DNA from: Amoebophrya sp. A120
Lineage: Eukaryota; Sar; Dinophyceae; Syndiniales; Amoebophryaceae
Length of the DNA: 64,000 nt
Direction of reading: 5' to 3'
Assembly (NCBI GenBank): GCA_905178155.1
Contig: CAJINV010000002.1
Location: forward strand, 1,153,809 to 1,217,808
Of this stretch, positions 57,701-64,000 are shown one piece after another. A program made the position numbers and the translations under genes. The notes under the pieces are model-generated. The model saw nothing but the letters and a program-made list of their open reading frames with translations, was not told the origin of the DNA and made no database searches. Numbering within the stretch: position 1 is the stretch's first letter; each line of letters starts with the position of its first letter.

Positions 57701-60700
57701 TGCAAAAGTATGATCGTACTGGTACTAATTGCAGCCCTGCATTACAAATCTCTTTCCTAAGGGAAATCCGCATTACAAAGTCCGTTTGTCATGGTCATGA
57801 AGCAGGTCCGTCAGGAAATTTGTCATGCGATTTGTAGTACTAGTACGCTGCTTTTGCAATGCATAAGAGGGAGTGGTTATCGGAGGAAGAAGACGATCTT
57901 TCGAAATCCTTCGCCAAATCTCGATCCAAAGCCTCCTGCATCTCGCGCTCGCTGCGGAAGAGGAATGCTTGGTTGTTATTCGCGTTGTAAAAATTTGGCG
58001 GCTTCGGTTTATTGTTCTTTGCAGGACCACCTGCTCCTGTGCTGGTTCTACTGATGCGGTGGCCCCGGCCTGCTGCAGCTTTTGCGGTAGACGAAGACGA
58101 TGAAGATCCACCACGACTTGCTTTCCCGTAGTTCACAATCATGTGGTCGTTTACTTCTCCCTGACTCATCCCTTCCCCGAAGGATATGTCGTCAATCATC
58201 TCTGCTTCGGGAATCGGGTTCATCAAGACCGATTTTTTCGCATCGCCATCCCGCAGCTTCACGGCCTGTTTAAACGCAAGAGAACTCGGGTCCGCGTCTA
58301 ACTCATTTGCCAAACAACTATCAAGGTCGTCCCCTTCATCGTCTTCAATGTCGTCAACTAGGAAATCATCTAAGAATTCCGCGTTGTTACCGATGAAGTT
58401 ATCCAAATTCAACATCGTGTTCGCCGGGTCCGCTATCTTCAACTTCTTGTTTAGTCGGAGTTTCTTCTTCCCATCCGCTGTCAACATGCTGTTCGCCACG
58501 TCCAAATCCCAATCGAGCAAATGCCGTGCGTCCTCGTGGTTCCCGAAGCTGGGGAGGTTTTCGATGTCGAGGTCGAGTCTCCTTTGCCGTGTTCTTTCGT
58601 GTTTGTCTAGCAGTTATGCATTGCAAAAGTATCCTACGCTACCGTAACCGTACTAGTAGCGATTGCATTACAGGTTCCTACTTGTACTTGTCGAGCAGGA
58701 GAAATCGAGTTTGTTATGCAGAGTCAGGTCGAGCACAAGATCTGTCATGCATGACTGCAATCAGACAGAAGTACGAGCACGATATTACTTTTGCAGAGCT
58801 TAGGAGTGTGCTCGGGTCCGCGTGTTCTTCCTCCATCAATTTTCTTTCCTCAATTTCCTTCTTCACTTTCCTCACTGCCTGTTTCTGGATAATCTTCATC
58901 TGCACCACGGAGTCCTCCGTATCCGCAACAGAAATTTCGTCATTTGTCTCTCCATCGTCGATAGAATTATTATTCATGGCGTGGTCGCTGCGGATAAACT
59001 TCTGCTTCTTCAGCTCTTTTATCTTCTTCTCAATCTTCTCACTGACGATGAGAATGAAGTTCTCGTGCTTCATCTTCTCTAGTTTTCTCCTCTCCTTGAA
59101 GGACTCTTCTTGCTTTATTTTTTCGCTGGTGGATTTATTTTGCTGGTTTTTCCTCTCCTCCTCTGCTTCTGGGTGATCCATATCAAATGCAAAAATGTCT
59201 GGGAGATTGATTGTGATGCAGTTTTTCCATGGCCCATGATGTTTGGAATGCAGGACCTACCATGACAGATTCTGTGCGATCTCTCTCAACATGCCTATCC
59301 TGCATGAGAAACTCCCTCCCGCCGACTTGGTCAAAACTGGACGACTTTTGGCAATCATGCAGCGCAGATTTTTGCATGCTTCAGATTTAGCATGACAAGC
59401 TGGACTCTTCCAGACCCAGACACTTTTGCATTTGATAATCCAGCGCGGAAAACAAAACTCCGTGGGGATTTTCCGCTGTGGGTTTTGTCAAGTACTCCTC
59501 TCCCGCAACGTGGGTTTTGAACTTGATCTTCTCCAGGATTTTCTCGTCTTCCAACTCGTGGATCCGGTCGATTAGAATCCTCAACAGCTCCTTTTTCTTC
59601 AAATTTCCAACTAATAATTTCTCGCTGTACTCGTTGTCCACAGCCAGTTCCGGAAACCCCTTGTTCACGATAGATTGTAAATGCATCTCCAATATGAACT
59701 GCAAAAGTATCGTAGTCGTATAAATGCATTACAAATTGCCTCAGCATGAGAAATAAAATCGAGTAGGCCAATTTCCCAACGACCCTTCTGTGCTATGATT
59801 GCAATACAAGAAAAAAAAAATGGCTGTCGAATCTGGAGCGAGTGCTGAATTGTCGCCCTGCATCGTGGCACGCCCCCGGGTCATTAGAACTCCCACGGCT
59901 GCAGTGTAGAGCTCCTCGCTGTTCGCTGGATAAGCGGCTGCTCCAGTTGGGCCCCCTGGCACCCTAGTCCTACTGCGGCCGCGCCCCCGCCTGCTGCGCG
60001 CAGTCAGGGTCGCAGAGAATCGGCCTAATGCCCACTCGTTGCTATGCGTACTATGCGTGCTATGCTTGCTATGTTTGCTGTGTCGGGGGTGCCACAGCAC
60101 ACATAGCACACAATTTTGGCCCGCGCACGGTGCTGTGCGTGCTATGCGTGCTGTGCGTGCTATGCGTGCTATCGTTGCTGTGGGCCGCTCGCTAATGCGA
60201 CCACAGCAACGAGTGGCTCGGCCCTGCACCCCCCAGCAACGGCTCCAGGGAATGCCGCCGGAGCGCTGGGCCAAGTGCGAATGGTGTGGCGCGGGCCGCC
60301 GCAACGCGGCCGCCAACGGAAATTCCTAGCGCGCCTGCCTCTGGTGGTGGGCGGCTTTGCTTCTGCTTACCATCCGAATCGCCCGGCACAATCTGCGCCG
60401 GCTCTTTTTTCTTTTTGTGAATGCGATCATAGTGATTTAGGGTCGTTGGGAATTGACCTACATAAATAAAATTTGTAATGCGGATTTACCTTAAAAAAAA
60501 GACTTCTAATGCATGATCGCAATACGAGTACGATACTTTTGCACGGGATATCCAACTCCGTCACCCGCGCCATGAGCGCCAAATACGTATGGCGTTCTCA
60601 GACGTTACATTCTCAACTGTTACATGATTTGTCATGCCAAATTACAAGCAGAGTCGACGCGATCAAGCTGCTTCGCATGACAAATTCTAGGAAAGCCAAA

Positions 60701-63238
60701 TAGGGTGAGAATCTGTGGCAAATCTGTGATGCGGGACGTGCAAGGTCACCCCTTTCACTTTTGCCCTTCTTGCATCACAGATTCTAATTCATGTAACAGT
60801 TGGGAATGTAACAGTTGAGAGCGCCATAATACGTCGTTTGCGTTTCGAACGGGTAGCGTAAGAAATTCTCCGACAGACACCGCTGGAAAAACAACTTATT
60901 CGAACTGGCCTTGTCCGCGTGCAGGAGCTCCAGTTTCTGCTCCAGATGGGAAACGTGGGTGACTAAATCCCTTTGTCGGTTCTTGAACTTCTGCTCAAAA
61001 TAGGCCTGCATCCCGTGGTACTCCGTTTGAAACAAGTCGACTTTTTGATACAAAACTTGCGACGCTTTCGTCAAATGCTTCATCAAGGTCTTCTGCGACT
61101 CGAGGGAAGGGAGTAAGACTTTCTCCTTCGCGGTTAACTTCTCGTCGATCAGGTCCCGCAAGTCTTCGATCAGCAACAGGTGCTCGTCCCGAAAATGGAA
61201 AACCGAAGCGATCTCCGCTTCTGCCTGTTCTAGTTGTTTCTTCTCCTGCTTTTTTCTCTCGGTTGTTGTAGTATCCTGGCCATCTTCTCCGTCGTCGTCG
61301 AAAAACTGGTCGTTCAACTGCTGCATCTTCTGCTTCACGTAGTCGAGCACTTTTTGCAGTTTCTGGAAAAGCAGCTCGTAATTCTCGACCACCTGTTTCT
61401 TCATTTCGTCCAAAGACTGCATCCGAGCGTAGCGATTGACGTAGTCAGAGTTATTATTTGCGTCCTCCGACTGAGGATCCGGCTGTGTATCTTGTGGCGT
61501 GTCTTTTTTGTCCAGAAAATCGATGAATCTGAACTCTTTTTCCACATCCATTAAGTCCTGCGCTATTGGGAGCAACGCGAGGTGCTCTGCATGTAGCTCC
61601 CTATCCTGTGCAAAAGTATCGCACTCGTACTAATTGCATTTATGCATTACAAATCTTTTTCTTAAGCTAAATCAGCATTACAAATTTTATTTGTCATGCT
61701 GAGGAAATTTGTGATGCACTCATACGAGTAGGAGTACGATACTTTTGCAAACCATACTCCCTGACTTCTCTCGACTTCTGCAAGTACTGCCGGTTATCCT
61801 TTATCGGGTGCGGCCCGACCCTCTGTCGATCGAACTCGGAATAAGAATCCCGGAGCGCGGACTGCCATTGGTCAGTCAAATTCCCTTCCAAGGTGGCGAG
61901 GACGGCGTCGACCTGAGTTTCAAAAATTGGACAAGCATGTCGTTCTTTGTCATGCAGCAGCAGCTATGCAGTAACACTAACAACAAATACACGCATGGTT
62001 TCTGTTTGAATCTTTGTCATGCGGAACACGGAATAAAAGTAAAACATAATAAACGATTCTTACGTACGTATTCAGTACCTTCTCCTGCATCAGATCGTGG
62101 ATTTCATTAATCCGCATCTCCACTGCCTTTTCCCGCTGCAGAATCGAGTCCTTTTATCAAATGTAAAACTGTCTGGGTCTGAAAGAGTCATGCTGTTTTT
62201 GCATGACACAGAAGGTTTTGCATGGAAGCTCTAGCGTCACAGGTTTCGAGAAGCTTCCGCAATGCCGAGCCCGCATGAGAAATCCCCCATGTTGGTGACA
62301 GCAAGTGGGCAGCTTTTGCTACCTATGCATGAGAGATTTTTCTGTGTCGTAAAATGCGCATCACAAGTTCGGATCCTTCCAGACCCAGACGCTTTTGCAT
62401 TTGATACCTTTGTCGCCCCGACAATGTCCTCGGACACGAAAACTTGTTCCAGGTCTGAGAAAACCTTCCGTACGTAACTCCGGATTTCGTTCAACACAGG
62501 ACTGCTACTCGCTGGGATTTTTGATTTGGCAAACAATTCTTCGGCGTGGTCGTCTCTTTCCTGAACTTCATTGTCCAATTCCTCATACCAATGCTTCAGC
62601 TTCTCCGTCACTTCATACAGCTGCTCGATTTCTCTTTCGTGCTTCACTTGCAAGTCCAGCCGTTTTTTGTTCTCCTGCTTCTCGATTTGGTCGACAAAAT
62701 TCTCCGTTTTCTGTAGCAGCTTTGTGCAGGTTTGCAGGATGTTCGTGTGGTCCGTGGTGATCGGGATCTTTGCGCCACTGTTGAAAGGCTGTTGTCCGGA
62801 CGTTGCGCCGGCCTGCTTCCCGCCTTTGATATTACTGCTTCCTCCAAAGGCACGCGAAGAGGAGGATGTGCCAGCTTGTCCACCGGTGCTGTTTCTGGTG
62901 CTGGTCCGCGTTTTCCTTTCCATCTCCAGCAACTGATCTTCTTCCTGTTTCCTCTTTTCCAAAATCGTCCTGCAGCGGTTCAAGTCCGACCGGAGCTGCT
63001 CGAAGGCAGTTTTCTCCTCCTGTTGGCCGGGATTGAGCAAATCGTGCAGCATGTTCTCTCTCTGCGTTGGCTTGATCCGGGCAGTAGTACCGTCGAACGC
63101 TTTTTCTTTCTGCTGGAGTAGCCTTTCCTGGTCCTCGATTTTCTGCCTTTTTTGGATTCGGTTGAGAAGACGGCTCTTGGCCTCGGCGTGGAGGGGGTTG
63201 GGAGGGGGAGGAGCTCCCGGGGCTGGTGACGAGGACAT
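48780..63238 (-). CDS. Giant coiled-coil / Ser-rich protein, 3067 aa
   Basis: Fourteen exons: 63238-62407, 62154-62079, 61912-61757, 61601-60829, 60587-60551, 59692-59438, 59180-58803, 58614-57866, 57693-56800, 54903-54837, 54674-54167, 53860-51245, 50922-50878, 50657-48780. Twelve introners (5 nt each) and one GT-AG intron are removed; total 3068 codons. N-terminus MSSSPAPGAPPPPNP then long charged helices (LNRIQKRQKIEDQERLLQQK, EREIEQLYEVTEKLKHWYEEL, LEEKQ-type heptads through exons 4-7), a Ser/Pro/Gln-rich middle, another helical block in exons 10-11 (MCGYVEELYFNWQVRVQKRRE), a large folded-looking section in exon 12 (LELLKFWRALQLYREIFNVFY, GVYGILEKDLHSVDNSQG, EASPEFLYHVQDLIIILRAATYAC), and a basic Ser-rich C-terminal tail. 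No signal peptide or enzyme motif. Likely structural/cytoskeletal; no orthologue recognised. Confidence 0.88.
50658..50877 (-). mobile_element. Introner, family D
   Basis: 220 bp, exact TSD ACCGC. Confidence 0.95.
50923..51244 (-). mobile_element. Introner, family H
   Basis: 322 bp, ends TATTGAGACGAAAAATCCC and GGGATTTTTCCTTTCAATA; exact TSD CACCG. The exon between this and the next introner is only 45 nt. Confidence 0.95.
53861..54166 (-). mobile_element. Introner, family H
   Basis: 306 bp, ends TATTACAGTGAAAAGTGCC and GGCATTTTTCATTGTAATA; exact TSD TGATG. Confidence 0.93.
54675..54836 (-). mobile_element. Introner, family A
   Basis: 162 bp, TSD ATTGT/ACTGT (one mismatch). Confidence 0.9.
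55150..56340. repeat. GC-rich minisatellite, unit about 115 bp
   Basis: Around ten units built on GCGCCCCTGGGCGGGGCGCC, then CCCCCAAAGGACTACCCACG and a GCGCGG..CCTGTTCTCCCGAACC segment. Open frames through it are repeat artefacts. Confidence 0.95.
56345..56725. repeat. CATACCCCGGAA repeat block
   Basis: Repeated ACATACCCCGGAACA-type motifs and two larger copies of a GACTC(T/G)(T/C)GAAAAG..CGGGGTCGGG segment. Confidence 0.85.
57694..57865 (-). mobile_element. Introner, family A
   Basis: 172 bp with perfect TATGCATTGCAAAAG ends. Flanks CCTCT/TCTTT have diverged; removing 5 nt gives NHSLSSFHPIPDHQ in frame. Confidence 0.88.
58615..58802 (-). mobile_element. Introner, family A
   Basis: 188 bp, TSD ACTCC/ACTGC (one mismatch); splicing gives PSTLLDKHERTRQR. 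Confidence 0.9.
59181..59437 (-). mobile_element. Introner, family C
   Basis: 257 bp, exact TSD TGGAT. Confidence 0.95.
59693..60550 (-). mobile_element. Introner, family A, with nested 704-bp element
   Basis: 858 bp, family A ends, exact TSD TTGGA; splicing gives ARVTELEMHLQSIV. Confidence 0.93.
59760..60463. mobile_element. 704-bp inverted-repeat element nested in an introner
   Basis: Ends GTAGGCCAATTTCCCAACGA and, inverted, GTAGGTCAATTCCCAACGAC. Flanked on both sides by AAATAAAAT (59751-59759 and 60464-60472), a sequence other A introners have once. Interior GC-rich, with GCTATGCGT tandem repeats at 60040-60190. Non-autonomous DNA-transposon type; superfamily not assigned. Confidence 0.85.
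60588..60828 (-). mobile_element. Introner, family B
   Basis: 241 bp, exact TSD CGTAT; ends match the copy at 229-463. Confidence 0.95.
61602..61756 (-). mobile_element. Introner, family A
   Basis: 155 bp, exact TSD GGGAG; interior is inverted relative to the copy at 28876-29020. Confidence 0.95.
61913..62078 (-). other. GT-AG intron
   Basis: GTACTG after GCAGGAGAAG and AAACTCAG before GTCGACGCC; joins LMQEK to VDAVLATLEG. Confidence 0.88.
62155..62406 (-). mobile_element. Introner, family C
   Basis: 252 bp, exact TSD AAAGG; splicing gives VGATKDSILQREK. Confidence 0.95.
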
Positions 63239-64000
63239 GGTGGGCGAGGATAGAAGTGTAGAGACGAGATGGAGGTGTTTCTAGATCTGGTCTCAAAAGG
63301 TTTATTTTTTCATACTTACAGCATAATGTTTAGGCTTTCCACTGAACATCGATGACGATGTAAAAAAACGCAGCAGACTGATAGTAGACACAACTGCTAA
63401 GGCGAAAGAGGTTCTTGACGACGCGGTTGTCCTCTCGTACAATTTCATTCTACCGAAGTAGTAGTTGCTGGCTCGTTCTTACGCTCCCCTCATCATGCCT
63501 CCACGATTTTGATTTTCTTCAAAACGACAGGCCGCATTCGACGTCAACGACGCGCCTCATCTCAGCACTCTGAATCACAACATGTCTCTCGTTTCGGAAG
63601 ATTGTTACGACAAGCTGCTGCTGAAGAAGAAGAAGAAGACCCACATGATCTATCATACCTGGTACTACTAGCGAGTCAAGAAGCAAAACGATGCTGAGGC
63701 GAAGTCGAACATCTTCAAACACAGTTTTCCAACTTTTTCCAGTTACGAAGCGGCCCAAGGTTTCCGGACAGGTCGCGGGCCTGCTTCTCCAACGCAGCTG
63801 GCCACCGGGCGGAGCAAAAAATAGTGCGTCTCTTTTTCAGATATCAAGTGGGCCAAACCGCAAAAATGCTCTTTTTTCACCTTCTCCCGCTTGGTTTCTG
63901 CCATTTTTGCGACATTTTTGACCTCCTGGCCATTTTCCCATCTGGTCCGCTTTTTTTTCCTTCTCCCGCTTCATTTCTGGCCATTTCCCTGACCTTCACG
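63239..64000. other. 5' region of the giant gene and beyond
   Basis: No gene recognised. From about 63850 the sequence repeats a CCTTCTCCCGCTT..TTTCTGCCATTT block twice. Confidence 0.5.

Noticed and set aside
28876-62406. CRISPR array, because of many short similar inverted units
   Set aside because: Units lie singly inside introns of eukaryotic genes, are not regularly spaced, and have no cas genes nearby.
1-64000. tRNA, rRNA, riboswitch or bacterial-type promoter/terminator features
   Set aside because: None could be supported; the gene structure is eukaryotic and I saw no cloverleaf or rRNA sequence.

Overview
This window is nuclear DNA of a compact protist genome. It most resembles a syndinian dinoflagellate of the Amoebophrya type. 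The reasons are that almost every gene lies on one strand (minus), the genes encode axonemal or cytoskeletal and cysteine-rich secreted proteins, and most introns are repeated non-canonical 'introner elements', a feature reported from Amoebophrya genomes. The species call is inference; no rRNA or marker gene is present.

Layout, left to right. A partial amphipathic-helix gene (minus, <1-1044) is followed by 3.9 kb of repeat-rich intergenic DNA. Next come an Ala/Glu/Lys-rich coiled-coil gene (4964-6909) and a small gene (8417-9601). The only convincing plus-strand gene lies at 11455-12075. Then follow a 539-aa four-EF-hand protein (12741-16392) and a tandemly duplicated pair of Cys-rich membrane or secreted proteins (17623-19342 and 22313-23735). 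A complete TTLL9-type tubulin ligase-like gene (24723-27916) comes next. A cluster of secreted SGNH-hydrolase paralogues with a PAN-like Cys domain occupies 28774-45714; the first two are intact in their catalytic regions and the third is broken. A 3 kb minisatellite/palindrome block (45.8-47.8 kb) follows, and finally a 14.5 kb gene for a 3067-aa coiled-coil/Ser-rich protein (48780-63238).

The main discovery is in the introns. I could delimit 42 repeated introns. They begin TAT and end ATA on the coding strand, have terminal inverted repeats, fall into at least eight sequence families (A-H), and 27 of them are flanked by exact 5-bp duplications of exon sequence, with 7 more having one mismatch. 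Removing each element plus one copy of the 5-bp duplication restores the reading frame in every gene where all exons are known (186, 539, 362, 382, 591 and 3067 aa). In the EF-hand gene it also rebuilds a calcium-binding loop. No GT-AG pair sits at these boundaries, while seven ordinary-looking introns are present in the same genes (six GT-AG, one with odd ends). Families A, C and E occur in both orientations inside genes read from the same strand. Insertions differ between tandem paralogues, so they are young. Two introners carry large nested insertions (704 bp with its own inverted repeats; about 1.6 kb of GC-rich minisatellite), and one introner lies exactly at the breakpoint of the broken SGNH gene. 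All of this comes from reading the sequence; no alignment or RNA data were available.
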